Shown here: piece after piece, positions 32,330-46,214 of the stretch
Position numbering within the stretch: the stretch's first letter is position 1
How the letters are laid out: each line of letters starts with the position of its first letter
NCBI RefSeq assembly: GCF_027580225.2
Contig: NC_073361.2
Location: 27,111,001-27,175,000, forward strand
Length of the DNA stretch: 64,000 bases
Direction of reading: 5' to 3'
Source: Misgurnus anguillicaudatus
Taxonomy: Eukaryota; Chordata; Actinopteri; Cypriniformes; Cobitidae
The notes under the pieces: generated by a model
Database searches by the model: none
What the model was told of the DNA's origin: nothing
The model's input: only the letters and a program-made list of their open reading frames with translations
Translations under genes and position numbers: made by a program

Positions 32330-32397
32330 AGCTGGATGCAGTGACCACCTCTCTTATACTACAGACGGCACAACCAATAAGTGGAAAGCTCAGTAAG
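32330..32397 (+). CDS. cnbd1: CNBD1 exon 7 of window (C-terminal helix of CNB domain B)
   Basis: The acceptor is CTCTTGTGCAG and the donor is AGTAAG|GTAAAA. Joined to exon 6 it reads ELDAVTTSLILQTAQPISGK and then LSK, ending in phase 0. The pattern E-L-D-x-V-T-x-x-L-x-L-Q-T-A-x-P matches the CNBD1 region after domain B and would form the C-helix that caps a CNB pocket. Confidence 0.9.
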
Positions 32398-32832
32398 GTA
32401 AAACAAGAGTCTAAAGGTGTACACATCAAAAGCGATGCAAATATGCACATCATGTTATTCGCTCTAGATAACTTGTGAAATTGCTTGTTTTTCGTTTCAA
32501 TTTAATTCAAATCCTTTCCTCCATTTTCTGATACATCCAGACGTGTAAGTAAGCCCTTTGCACGGCAGCGGGGCAAAATTATTTAACGCTTAGTGGAAAT
32601 TTAAGTTAAAAATGTATCAGTATCGCACGTACGCAGTCGACCTATTTACACAATTATTATTTTTATGGGCCTTTGCATTGACTTTGTATGTAATCTACTC
32701 TCACAAAATAATCTAATTTGCTTGTGGTGTGCACACAACATAACATCTGTACTTTTTATGAAGTATAAAAGACTGTAAGTAGTGTCTACTAATGCATGGT
32801 ATACTACAGTATTATTAACTTTGTATACATAT

Positions 32833-33209
32833 GATGCGTTCAGACCAGCCGCAGTAGAGGCGTCAAGCGCGAGTGATTTTAATGTTAAGTCAATGTAAAG
32901 ACATGTTGGAGGTCTCGTGGCATCTAGTTCACGCGAATGGCGCTAATTGAGCGTTGCCGCAGGAAAGGCGCGAGTTGAAAATTTTGAACTTTGGCGGAAC
33001 TTGCTCTAGTAGTGACATGATTACAGGAAGCGAGCGGAGTCGCAGAAGCCCCTCCCATGACACGAATTTCCGTGTGAATGTCTCGATGACTAGAATTTCA
33101 TGCGCGGCTTACACACGCGAATGAAGCGAGTAAACTCAAAATGTTCAAGCGGCAAACTAGAAGCGGTAGACGCCAATTTGACGCCTCAAACGCGGCTGGT
33201 GTGAACCCA
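32833..33209. mobile_element. TIR repeat with GCGTTCAGACCAGCCGC ends
   Basis: GATGCGTTCAGACCAGCCGC and GCGGCTGGTGTGAACCCA are inverted. The interior is CpG-rich (GGCGTCAAGCGCGAG, GGAAGCGAGCGGAGTCGC). It lies in the intron between exons 32330 and 34189. Confidence 0.75.
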
Positions 33210-33281
33210 CAGTTATAACTCTTTTATTTATGGGATGACTGTGAGATGTAGGCCAATAATAGACTGGCATGAATTAATACA

Positions 33282-33849
33282 TAGGGCTGGGCAAATTTTT
33301 TTTTTCAGATTTATCGTTTTTTACGTGGTCAATTCAGAATCGATTCTCAAAGAGCAGAATCAAATTTTTTCATATTTTTCTGCAAACATTGAACGTAATA
33401 TTAATGCTAATCAAATTACTAGTCTTCTTCACTAGATGTCACCCTCTTTTTTGCCTTGCGCGGTGTTACCAAGGAGCCTGTCATTTTTTCATTCAGTGCT
33501 TAAAATGGCGGTTTTAGGTGCTTCATCGACGTTGATGCCACCTTCACATAAAAAATAAGAGGTGGAAATGGAAGCATTTTAGATTTCGCAAGCAAGATGA
33601 CAATGATAGTGTTGTGGCTTTTAATTTCTTTTTATTAATTACCCACTTGTAAACTGCTGTTCACTGTCCTTTTTTTTTTAATAAAGTATTTGTATTAAAT
33701 CTATAATCATTGAGTTGAATCCAGAATCGAGAACCGACCCGAGAACCGGAATCGAAAATTGAATCGAGAATCGAGAATCGAAATCGAATCGATAGCTTGT
33801 GAATCGAAATTGAATCGATCTGGAACATCTGAATCGATACCCAGCCCTA
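33282..33849. mobile_element. hAT-type element with ATCGAGAATCGA motifs
   Basis: TAGGGCTGGGCAAATTTT at the left, ATCGATACCCAGCCCTA at the right, 568 bp. It is flanked by a perfect 8-bp duplication TTAATACA (33274-33281 and 33850-33857). The right third is a chain of GAATCGA words. A short frame for FRFTSYRFDFDSRF is a translation of these repeats. Confidence 0.92.
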
Positions 33850-34188
33850 TTAATACATTGACTTAATGATATCATACTGTATGTTTATCTATACAAAATG
33901 TCAATTCATACATATTTCTATGTCTTTTCAAAAGTTTACTCATCTGCATGTTTTTATCCTCCTTTGCTACTAAAACTGTTTTCATGGTAACAGCGACTCA
34001 CATGAGAAGTTGAATAGGATAGTACTTAACTTAGAATTAGGCACTTTAACCCTAAGATTATGTATATTTTTTTCGAAAATCTGTTTGGAAATGGTCAGTC
34101 TGTTTTGTACGAACAGGAACTGCAGGGATGTTTCACTTTTAAGGCTGTTTGATGCTTTAGGTTCATATGTATATTTTTCTTTGTGTAG

Positions 34189-34248
34189 GAGGAAGTCACA
34201 AAGGAGTTCCTCACACAGGAGAAGATGAAAAAATGGGAACTTGATAAG
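34189..34248 (+). CDS. cnbd1: CNBD1 exon 8 of window (C-terminal helix)
   Basis: The acceptor is TTTCTTTGTGTAG. The sequence reads EEVTKEFLTQEKMKKWELDK in phase 0. It matches the CNBD1 tail pattern V-x-x-E-F-L-x-x-E-x-x-x-x-W-E. It is a 60-bp charged helical exon. The donor AAG|GTTGTT is weak (no A at +3, no G at +5). The frame and the homology still place the boundary here. Confidence 0.85.
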
Positions 34249-34680
34249 GTTGTTCTTCATTGTTTTCTTTTTAACCCTTTAACCCAAATTACTGTGTGTG
34301 TCCGTCAAAGAAGAAAGCTTAGGGTGTGTGATATAATTTCACAATGCCCAGCGGAGTAAATTAAAACCAAACCTTTCTGGAACATATTTAACATTTATAA
34401 AACAACTGAAACCAAGCAATGATGTCATAAGATGTATAAGCATGTACCCTAAAACCCATTCAACTCTCATTTTGGCCTAATAGCATCAGGATTCTTATAT
34501 CTCTATGATTATGTCCCACATTATGGTTCCTAAACTCTGTTTTTTTTTATAGTTGTAGCTTCTGTTGATCAAATTTGTCTATTTTACTTATGACGTATAT
34601 TTAAGTACACTTAGAAATAAGATACGAAAGCAGTCACTGGGACGGTACCTTTTCAAAAGTTCATAATGTGCCCATTTATC

Positions 34681-35454
34681 GCTGCAAAAAATGACTTTCT
34701 TATAGTGTTTTTACTTGTTTTTCAGTAAAAATATCTACAAATTCTTAAATTGACATGTATTTTCTTGATGAGCAAAATGCCTAAGAAAAAAAGTCTAGTT
34801 TTTAGACAAAAAATAAAATAAACTTTAAGTAAATTAGTGCTTAAAACAAGCAAAAAATTCTGCCAATGGAATAAGATGTTCTTGAAATAAGTTTTTACTT
34901 TTTTCATAAACACTTAATTCACAAAAAAATTGCCATTGGCAGATTTTTTTTTTGCTTGTTTTAAACACAAAGTAAGAAGTACATTTTTTTTATACATTTT
35001 TACGATTTTCACGAAAAAAGGGTTTAGTATTTTTGTCTTGTTTTCAGTAAAAATTCTTTAAATTAAGTTGCTTTTTCTTGACGAGCAAAACGACCCAAGA
35101 AAATAAGTCTAGTTTTTAGACCACAAATATCAAATTTAAGTGATTTTGTGCATAAAACAAGCAAAAGAATCTGCCAATGGGGTAAGCAAAAAAATCTTGA
35201 ACATTTTTCTTAAACACTAAATTCATGAAAAATTCAAGTAAAATTTGCTTACCCCATTGGCAGATTTATTTTTGCTTGTTTTGTGCACAAAATCACTTGG
35301 ATTTCATATTTTTGGTCTAGAAACTAGATTTATTTTCTTGGGTCTTTTTGCTCATCAAGAAAAAGCATCTTATTTAAGAATATTTAGATATTTTTACTGA
35401 AAACAAGACAAAAAGACTAAGAATTTTTTTTCTTGATAATCATTTTTTGCAGTG
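34681..35454. mobile_element. CACTGCAAAA palindromic MITE, copy 4, composite
   Basis: It starts GCTGCAAAAAATGACTTTCT and ends CATTTTTTGCAGTG. The TCTGCCAATG block appears three or four times in alternating orientation (about 34859, 34932, 35170 and 35250). It therefore looks like one element partly duplicated or two fused copies. Last CNBD1 intron. Confidence 0.75.
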
Positions 35455-36477
35455 TATTTACAGTAATAGTCACTATGTCTTATAGAGTGTTTATTAATTT
35501 TTATTTTATTTTATCTTATAACTTAGTTCCGATTCGCATTTGCAATACCATAATTGTCTGTACAGATGCAGGTTATGCTATTACGTACTGTATATGTTAC
35601 TGATAAACCAATCCAGCTGTGGTTTAGTGGAGACGGCAGAAGTGTGTGTGGTCTGTGAAGCAATGCTGTACTCCCAGCGCTCATAAACAGAAGACACTGC
35701 CGCTTTGTGCATGTGTGTGTAAACATTTCTCTGCTATTCTCTTTATAAATCATTTTCAGATGTGCCTGTAACATTTACAGCATTCACAGCGAAAGCATAA
35801 GTGCTTTGTTAGCTGCCTATCTATAGACTGTAGCATCACATAATAACACTCATTTTCTCTTCTTTCCCCTCGCCTACATCCATAAAATCATTGTTATAGC
35901 ATGTTTTTGCATAACATCTAGGGTTGGTTCCCATTTTGCATATTTGTGGTGATATGAAAGAGGCAATTGGTGTCTGTCTGTCTATATACTGTATACTGAT
36001 TGTCTGTCCTTTTTATGAGGATCTTTATAAGTTAGACTGATTTTAAATGATTTATCATGAGACCTCTCTTCATCCTGTGTGTATTCACACCTGTTTCTCA
36101 TTCTCACATCATTATACACAACCAACTGCATATCTTGCCAACAGAAACACACTGTTTGTGATTTAAAGCTTGTATCATCTGTCTCTGGTACAGTTTGCGT
36201 TTACCGGGCAGGAAAATAGGCTTATGTGTATAGTTGCTGGCAAAACTGCGGTCAATAATTATTCATCTCAATGTTACAGTAAATCTGACAGTTCAGCTAT
36301 TAAGAAGAAAGCTGCCCATTACTTATCCTTGATTTTAGAGCTATTCAGAATAAGCTGTGTATGTCTGGTTATAGAAGTATTTCATTTATATTTCACTTTA
36401 TGGCACAAGGCTGAATAATCAGTGAAAACAAGACAAAGTGTTGTTAAGCCATTCAATTAGCATTATGAGTATGAGTA
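35455..36477. other. Last CNBD1 intron, non-repeat part
   Basis: No exon, repeat or RNA gene recognised. Confidence 0.3.
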
Positions 36478-38505
<2,028 letters not shown>

Positions 38506-39039
38506 TTAACTTTAAAGCCTAAATGACTTCTGAGGTGGGTGTGTCTGCTGATGCCAACATGTTCTTATTTAATCTTGTTTGGCCATGTAGGAACAAACAA
38601 ACAACACTGCTGCAATCAGATAATGTAAAAAAGATGATAAAAACTCAGAGGCTTGTAAACAGTCTCTTAAGACAACTCATTCATCTTCAGGCATGCACGG
38701 TAAATCTCTTATCTGTATCATGTATTAAAGGGAATTCAGATGAGATGTTTGACTTATGTGCTTGATGTGAAACACATGGCACTGTGCAAATGATACTGAT
38801 GTAAATAAAAAACACAGTTTGAACTAAAATGTCAACCTTTATTGCTAAAATAGAACAGCACAACTATAAAGAGCAGTAAGCGATAAAAGCTTAGAAGACC
38901 TCACCTGCCCAGCAGGTGTGAGGTTAGTCCAACCTTCAAAATAACATTGATATTCGAAAGTAGTACAAGTACACAAGCTACAGTTATTGTATGTAATGAG
39001 TGTATTTATCTAATCAAATATTTTCTCTTTCTTTCACAG
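38506..39039. other. Last CNBD1 intron, 3' part
   Basis: Non-repeat sequence up to the terminal exon. An 80-codon frame at 38523-38765 has no recognisable family. Confidence 0.3.
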
Positions 39040-39153
39040 AGGAAGATACTGTCTGATGCTGTGTTTTATAATGGCGTTCGCCCAGGAAATGGCAAATGGA
39101 CGTATAACCGAGGACCACGAGCAGTAACTGGGAAGATCAAGACATACACATGA
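39040..39153 (+). CDS. cnbd1: CNBD1 terminal exon with stop codon
   Basis: The acceptor is TCTTTCTTTCACAG. Phase 0 reads RKILSDAVFYNGVRPGNGKW and then TYNRGPRAVTGKIKTYT, ending at TGA (39151-39153). The C-terminus is basic and Gly/Pro-rich with no recognised domain. The intron before it is about 4.8 kb and contains a CACTGCAAAA-family repeat and a 2-kb GATA/GACA array. The frame is continuous with the preceding exon. The homology is weaker than in the CNB exons, so its inclusion rests on splice signals, phase and the clean stop followed by poly(A) signals. Confidence 0.8.
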   Translation, partial: RKILSDAVFYNGVRPGNGKWTYNRGPRAVTGKIKTYT

Positions 39154-39367
39154 ATACGGACAAATAACGTAATGTTATGCACATCTAGACTCACCCACAC
39201 ATTTAAACCCAGACTCATTCAAACAAGTATGAAGACGAAAACCAGGACTCAAAGGAAATGTATGCAAATGTCTCCAAATCTTTAAACTCTGTTCTCCCAT
39301 ATGGTTTTGGATCTCATAGCTGACACAGACTCCAGCGACACACCTATACATCAAGTATCTCTACATA

Positions 39368-39373
39368 AATAAA
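39368..39373 (+). promoter_or_regulatory. Poly(A) signal AATAAA, proximal
   Basis: Canonical AATAAA about 215 bp after the CNBD1 stop codon, a usual 3' UTR distance. It would give a short 3' UTR. Confidence 0.6.
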
Positions 39374-39672
39374 ATATAGTTTTGCGGTTCTTAATGCTCA
39401 TTGAAATTTTGTATGGTTTGGTTTTCCATGGGCATATGTTCACATTCTAGGTTTCTTTACTTTTCATGGTAGACATCGAATCATCTGGCCGAATATTTTG
39501 AGGCAACCTTTTAAAACACAATGTAAACAATGCAAAGGCTATGAAACAACCTATTTAAATGATTGTATGGCATTTACCAGACGTCATGGTATTGCATGCA
39601 TACTGTAAACCGAGATGATTTAGTTTTGTTGCAGCTGCCGTTTGTCGTCTCATGTCTGACAGACCTTGATTT

Positions 39673-39678
39673 AATAAA
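39673..39678 (+). promoter_or_regulatory. Poly(A) signal AATAAA, distal
   Basis: A second AATAAA about 520 bp after the stop codon, followed within 40 bp by a GT-rich stretch (GTTTAGTTTGTTTTGG) that resembles a downstream cleavage element. It may give an alternative, longer 3' UTR. Confidence 0.5.
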
Positions 39679-40326
39679 TTTGTACGCAAGCCTAAAATAC
39701 GTTTAGTTTGTTTTGGTTTGAGAGATTTTAACTGGCTGTGTTTTGAATGGCTAATCTTAGATTGCTTTAGGAAAACAGTTTAAATTCTTTTTATAACCAT
39801 AAGCTTTTATTTAGTCTGCGTCTGTCCTTAGATAATTGTGTCTGATTGGACGACTGATCCTGCACAGCCCGTGATCTGGTGACTAACATGTAAGAAAATG
39901 TTTTGGTTGTGTGTGGTTGATAGATTGCTTTTGTTTTTGTTCATCAATCTTTGTTTTGTTTTGACTTTCGTTTCATTAAGCACCTCCAGGCAAAACAAGC
40001 ATTTTTGCTTTTTTAAGTTTGATTTCAAACTAAGTTCTCAGTCATTGTAATACTTTTGCAGGTGAGCTTTTTTCGTGAAAGTATTTTGGCGGGTGGAGCA
40101 TGTTTTTATTTTGTGCATTCGAAAAGGCCAGTAGCTGCGTTTCCATTAAAGATTTGCGCAGAACTTTAGCGTTATTTTCTAAATGTCGACAAAAAACTAT
40201 TGCGAAATGACAACGTTTACATTAACCAATGTCATGCGACTAACTCTACAGTCACTTTAGCTACAAGAGACAGAGCAACAGGCTACCATTCATTTTCAAT
40301 GGGAGTGGCCGTTTGCCAGCGACAAG

Positions 40327-40766
40327 GGCCCTGTCCCAAATGGCACACTCTGGACTTGTGGTCCTCCTCAGAGTCCACACTTTGATGACATCATAGAGTG
40401 CAGACATTAGGGACCCTTGATGCGAGTCCACGTGGGTGCACCGGAGTCGTGTTTTGGGACAGAATCGAGCATCACGCCGGAAATAGGAAGGAAAGTTGCC
40501 CGTCAGTGTGAACTCCTCCCTTCCGTCGTCGGATTGGTCTGATTGCTCTTTTGCAAGGACATCTGGGTTGGTAAAGTGCGCTAAGCCTGCTGCAGTGGAG
40601 TGCGCAGAGACCGCTTCAAGGGGGCAAAGGGGGCACTGATATGCACACTTTAAAGCGTAAAAATGACAGATGGGACACCCTACAGACTCGTAGACTAAGC
40701 AAGCATGCGCAATTTAAGTCCACGAAAACGAAATTCCACATGAAGTGCGCCTTTTGGGACAGGGCC
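40327..40766. mobile_element. Nested TIR element (GGCCCTGTCCCAAA)
   Basis: GGCCCTGTCCCAAATGGC at the left and TTTTGGGACAGGGCC at the right, 440 bp, with AAG on both sides (a possible 3-bp target duplication). The interior is CpG- and GTCC-rich. Confidence 0.75.
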
Positions 40767-41133
40767 AAGCTCGCCGCTGCGTGAGCAAGGTAGGGCCAAA
40801 ATAGACAAGAAGGCAATTTTATGCAAATGCTGAGTGATGTGACAAAACGACTGCCACTCAGAGTGAAGGGTCAGCTCAGTGGCTCGAGTCGAAGAAAATG
40901 ATTCAAGATGGCGGAAAATGCGTATTTCTGTATATATCTGATAAGTTTGGCATTTTATCTATTTATTTACATATTTTGTTACTTTTATCGAGAAATAAAT
41001 ACTTTTAAATCTAAAAAACATCGTTATTGTAGCTTAACAATACCTCTAAAGTGACTTTTGATACCGCTTATAGATACTATTCAGGAACGCCCATCAAGCG
41101 AGTGTGTGTCGCTCACTTTTGTAGCTAATGTGA

Positions 41134-41705
41134 CTGGGGGGTTATGGCTCATTCACATTACAAGCGACTTTGTCGCTGTGTGTCGCTCATCTCTTACAAA
41201 GATGTCGTTAGGAGGCGTTTCTAAATCTGGTTGTCATAAACAAATGAGTAACGTCCACTCAAGTAACTAATAAGAGACGGATGATGTGAACTCCACTGCT
41301 TCGCTCTCATTGGAAGTCACTCCAGAAATTCGCTCATCATTTGTATAAAGTTAAACTTTAAAGTACGTTCACATTATAAGCGACTAGCAGTAGCAGAGCG
41401 ACCTGATCTCATTGATTTCAATGGAAGCTCGGTGGCATCCGGCGACACGAGTGACAGTGACCGTTGACGGCTGGATGGGCGTGTCCAGTCGCGCTTCAAA
41501 GTTGAGAAATGTTTAACTTTATGCAAATTATGTGCTACATTCGGGAGCGACTACCAATGAGAACAGGGGAGTTCACGTCATCCATCTCTCGTCAGTTATT
41601 ATAGTGGATGTTACTCATTTGTTTGACAACCAGATATAGACACGCCTCTTTTGAACGAGCGCCACACAGCGCCAAAGTCGCTTATAATTTAAATGTACGT
41701 CACTT
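41134..41705. mobile_element. Foldback repeat (ACATTATAAGCGACT)
   Basis: TTCACATTACAAGCGACTTT and GTTCACATTATAAGCGACTA in direct order, and AAGTCGCTTATAATTTAAAT at the right. CTCATTTGTTTGACAACCAG pairs with CTGGTTGTCATAAACAAATG. It may be one element inserted into, or duplicated within, another. Confidence 0.6.
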
Positions 41706-42142
41706 CAATCGGCGCCGTGCGCACCGACATGCGGATGACATTAAAATACTGTAAGAGCGACTTGAAATCATACAGAGCAGTCGACTCCCCAATCACTCTT
41801 GCGATATAGTAGTACTAGTACACACCTCTTCTGTCTTGTCCTCCAACTAAACATACCACGCCATATTTAAACAATGATCATGTGACTTTTACCCACATCA
41901 TCCGAAAAACTTTCCATTGCAGTTTTGCGTTATATTCCTTTTTCGTATTGCCTAAAAAACCCACCTTGAGCGTAAAAACTTTTTTGTGATATATGGGAGT
42001 TCATGGGAAATTGACATGTTTCCATTGGGTGCATTTCCAATTCGCTATTTCAATTTGCACAATTTTAAGAGGAATGGAAATGGTGCTAATGACAACCAAA
42101 GAGGGACAAAAGTACATAAAACTAGTTTTTTGTGAATTGATT

Positions 42143-42957
42143 TTAAAGCTCACATAACACATGCTGTTTCTGCATTTCTGATGTTAATCTGGAGTACCTA
42201 TAGAGTAGTATTACATCCTTTATATCTCTAAAGAGTTTTTAGTTTAATCAGATTTATAAAAGAAAGATTAGCTTTATCGAATCTTTCCGATAACGTAAGA
42301 AAAAATGATGAAGGAGGAGTTACTACAGCATGAGGAGCGAGTACGAGTCATGCAACACTGTACAACACTGTTTAACTTATGATTCACTACATGTTCGTGT
42401 CATTTATATAACATGCACGCACCTATTTCCAACATAAAACAGAAGTCTTACTAACAGCATGCAACTCATGACCCGGTTTGGACTTTTCAATGAAATCCAG
42501 TGCATCTCACACACACACGCAAAACTCTGCTGCTATCCCAGATAATAAACTATATCTATTGTTTCCATAAGGCTGGCTTTCTTCTCCTTACATCCAAAAA
42601 CACACTTCTTATTTCGTGCCATTGTTGAGTTTTGAAATTAAACAAAGCTGTCGCGTTATGTGATGTTTGTAAGTTTTAGCGTCTCCCGCTGATTGACGGG
42701 TGGGTGGTGTTTTCCGGGGGAAGTGCGCATATAAAGAAGTGATACGTATAGAAACCCCTGAAACGTCAACTGGACACGTAATCGAAAAACTTTTCGAAAC
42801 TTGTACGAACCCTTGCGAAGTGCATTTGGCACAGAAATACTCTGTAACGCGCCAAACTGCTTTTTTGACACTTTGCCTACGTTTAGCATGAGGGAACAAC
42901 TCTATAACTGTGTTAATAAGTCAGAATGCATGAAATACCATTGAACCACCCCTTTAA
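42143..42957. mobile_element. TTAA element (AAAGCTCACGTAACAC family), copy 2
   Basis: TTAAAGCTCACATAACACAT at the left and ACCACCCCTTTAA at the right, 815 bp. It is collinear with 20260-21078. On the minus strand an ATG near 42622 opens MARNKKCVFGCKEKKASL and continues to a stop within about 30 codons. Confidence 0.85.
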
Positions 42958-44897
42958 CAAAAATATAGTTTAAATAACATCTGACCTCTCTCCCCATATC
43001 ACCTGCTTGTCTGGATATAATCCTTAACTTTGTCTGTGCAGAAAAGATCTGAAGTCTTTCTGAGAATGTACTGTATGTATGTACATAAAAAGTAACTTAA
43101 ATTTATATAACATAAAAAAGCAGTTTCCCCGCAGTCCTCGCCGCAGTAACTGGTAAACACTCTGTAGGTGTTTAATGGTGTTCGGGCTCATTTACCACAG
43201 GCCTCACGACCTTATAATTAATGTTTGCCAAACAACAGGAAGCCGATATTTTGCAGAAACGCGCGTGAGCGCACCCGGTGACATCGACCATTGTTTTCCC
43301 TTCGCCTGACATGATCTGAAATAGTAATGGATCAACAATGCAATTATCCTGGCGCAACGCCCGTGTCCCCGCAGCCCAAAACCGCCGTAGCCTACAGAAC
43401 ATCCATCAAACGGCCTCCACCATCACCACAAATATCTTCCAATCACATACAGTGAAGACGTCGGGAATCCATCTGCCCGAGTCCGACCCCTCCCTTTCGA
43501 ACCCATTAAATGCTTATCTTCAGTTTGTCTCAAACGTACTTCATTTATCATATAAATACACGCACACATTTGTCACTCATTGCTTAGCGCATATGGTATA
43601 GCATAGCTTGCATACTTGCTGACTATTTTATAGTATCATTTGTGAGTAGTAAGCTATTTTCTATTTGCTAATCATTTAAGTTCTTCAATAATAGTTGATT
43701 CTAGAAGACAATAGATGCTCTTTTATGTTGGTTTGGAAGAAAAGCATGCATTATGAAACGCAGAGATTATTTTTCTCGTTGTGATTTTTGTTCTTCATGC
43801 ACTATGACTCAAAGGTGCATCCGTTTCAAGTTCATCTGCACTGGAAATATGTTGAAACGTCTTATGAGTTCAAAATCAAAAGTTATCATCTTCCAATGTG
43901 CTCTCTGTCCCACAGGCCTTGTAGTGTCCTGATAATAAAAGTTTACGCAGATGTTACATCTGAGATTGCGTTATGGCCCTCGCGTGCAAATGTGAGAGTT
44001 TTTATTGTTTGTATTTGGCCAGCATTTGAATGTGACTGAAATTGCATCAAAATCAATCGCAGATTCATGATCAATTCCAGAGCGCTTTTAATGTGTTGTA
44101 TGCCATGTTGGATTTAAATTTAACACACATTTGTCCAGTCCTTATTGGAAACATCGCTGGCTGGAATTAGCTCAGATAGGAACATTAGCAGAATACATTT
44201 GCCAGAAATATGTGCCAGATTTGATCTGCCGCTTAAAGATCCTCATTGGTAAATACAGAAAGTGCAATGCACTTCAGTCTGTCTAATAGGGATGATAATA
44301 ACAGATCAAACGCATCGTGAGTTGCAAATTAAGTCTCATGTAAGTCTATTAGGTCTAAATGCGAGTCTAAAATGAGGGTGGGTAGGGAACAAGAAAAGTG
44401 GAACCATGTGTAGAGTCCCAAACAAATAAGGCTACTTCCCTTTCAGACTCTTTCCAGAGAGAGGTTAAATGCTTCACTGCATCTCTTCTAAAGATCACCT
44501 CAGTGAGAAATGAATAATATGTTTTTTGGAGCAATTGTTAAACTTGGTCTTTGTGTCACTGTTTTCTCCGCAGTACTATTTTTGGACTTTGAAGTGGGAA
44601 TGCTGTCAATTTTATGAGCAGGCCGATGGCATCATGTGTAAAGAAATTACATTGTGTATTGTATCTTTGTGCTAAAGACAAAAGTTTATATTTTGTTTTT
44701 ATTTACTTTATACTGTAGGTCTGGAAATCCAAAGACAGGTTTTGGATGAGAAGCATTACGTTTTTCACCAGGATTTACATGTTAGAAGAAAGAAACAGAG
44801 ATTGAAAGAGCGATTTACCAGAAGTCCCAAAGATCAAAGCCATTTAAGGATTCAAAACAAAATAAAACATTACAGAGGTAAAAATGACAAGTAAGGG
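42958..44897. other. Intergenic, no feature recognised
   Basis: Non-repeat sequence downstream of CNBD1. Frames of 76-87 codons around 43172-43601 on opposite strands overlap each other in a CpG-richer patch. I recognise no family in either. Confidence 0.3.
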
Positions 44898-45035
44898 ATA
44901 ATGTAGAGGCAGCCGGTAGTTATTGGGAAATAAGCCCCGACAGTGTGATCAGGACCCGACGCGAAGCGGAGGGTCTTGTATCACACTGAAGGGGCTTATT
45001 TACCAATAACTACCGGCTGCCTCTACGTTATCCCG
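44898..45035. mobile_element. Foldback (TAGAGGCAGCCGGTAGTTAT)
   Basis: ATGTAGAGGCAGCCGGTAG pairs with CTACCGGCTGCCTCTACGT. The hairpin loop carries GACGCGAAGCGGAGGGTC. It is probably the end region of a longer repeat reaching about 45480, with CTTGCCACATAAGAC and TACTCGTGCAAGTAGTCC. Confidence 0.65.
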
Positions 45036-45974
45036 CTTATTATACGGCTACTTGCCACATAAGACAAAAAACTGGACATGAATATGAATTTGAAACATTT
45101 TATTGGCATATTAGTTTTAAATTAACATTTTTATTCTTCCGCGAAACTTTGCACGGATGCATAAAATGATCGCAATACCTTATTAAGATCCGCTGCTTCA
45201 TACTTGTCTGTCTCCATCTTTTCTCTTTTAGCCAGTCTTTGAGAAGTTTTAATGCCCATTCTGTATTTTTGTGTGTGTTGGCTTTGTAGCTGTCATGCTC
45301 TATTTTGTCAAGTTCAGTCTCAGTAAGCTGTCTGTCTCTTGTCGTGGTTGTCGAGTGTTTGTCACAAGATGGCGCCAAACAGACAGTAATCTTTATTGAT
45401 CTTTATTGGCGCGGAGCAATTTTACTCGTGCAAGTAGTCCGGCTATGCGTTATTATTTTGGAGCGGTTATTATTTGAAAAGAACGAACCTGCAAATGTCT
45501 CAACTGACCAATCAGAATCAAGCATTCCAGAGAGCCGTGTAATAAATCTGTATAACAATCCTCTCATATTAATAACACTGTCATTGCTGCTGTCATACTT
45601 GGAACGTCGTCGCTGAACCTTTTTGACAGCGATCAGCTGTAAAATGTTTTGGTTCTGCTCGATTTTTTGTTGACTTCGAGTAAAATAATTGAACGTTTTT
45701 TATAAGATCCCCTGGGGTCGATGTGTTAGCATGACAGAAGCTTGATGCTGTCGTGTGAGAACAAGCAACAGCTGGCATTTTTCCTTTACCTGAGTGCCTC
45801 TCATGTAAATTATTTGATTTTGATGGCTTACGATTTCTTCCCCGCCACAGAAAACTATCACAGGCTTAGCAATGCAATCAAAAGTATTACTTTGTTTTTG
45901 TTTGTTTGTTGATCACGAAATACAAAGTAGATGAGGAAAACTAGAATTTTGTGTATTCAAAGCGGTGTCATTAT

Positions 45975-46214
45975 TGTTTACAATGCGTGGAATGTTGCGC
46001 TGTGATTGGTTAAGTGGATTTATTGCATTCTGCAGAGAAGGAGGACTGGCGTTTATTGCGTTTTGGGAAAAAAGATGACAGAATTGCACGACGGATATCG
46101 GATTTTGCGTAAAAAGAAGAATTTACTAATTCTGACCTGATACAATACTAATTTTGGCGTTAAATCATTATTATTTAAATGGTGTTTATCTCGTTGTAGA
46201 TCCAAACTCTTTAA
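45975..46214 (-). repeat. Fragment of the GAAGAGTTTGGTTCC element, reversed
   Basis: Reverse-complement similarity to 54620-54870 (TTTATTGCATTCTGCAGA, AAAAAAGATGACAGAAT) ending GATCCAAACTCTTTAAATA, which matches the terminus of the intact copy at 54613-55239. Confidence 0.7.

Larger units (their letters stand above)
39154..40134 (+). other. CNBD1 3' UTR and downstream flank
   Basis: AT-rich non-repeat sequence holding the two poly(A) signals. I see no further ORF or exon in it before the next mobile element begins near 40135. Confidence 0.5.
40135..42085. mobile_element. Composite TIR element with nested inserts
   Basis: GCTGCGTTTCCATTAAAGAT at the left and GAGGAATGGAAATGGTGC at the right are imperfect inverted ends, with TTTGCGCA and TGTGCAAA-type motifs subterminal. 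Two inserts are visible: 40327-40766 and a foldback at about 41134-41705. Confidence 0.5.

Noticed and set aside
43172..43601. Opposite-strand ORFs in a CpG-richer patch, considered as a possible promoter or first exon
   Set aside because: CpG density is modest and short, with no TATA, donor site or recognisable protein to support it.
45305..45616. 103-codon plus-strand ORF
   Set aside because: It overlaps repeat-like sequence (GCAAGTAGTCCGGCTATGCG) and an antisense frame of similar length; no recognisable domain.
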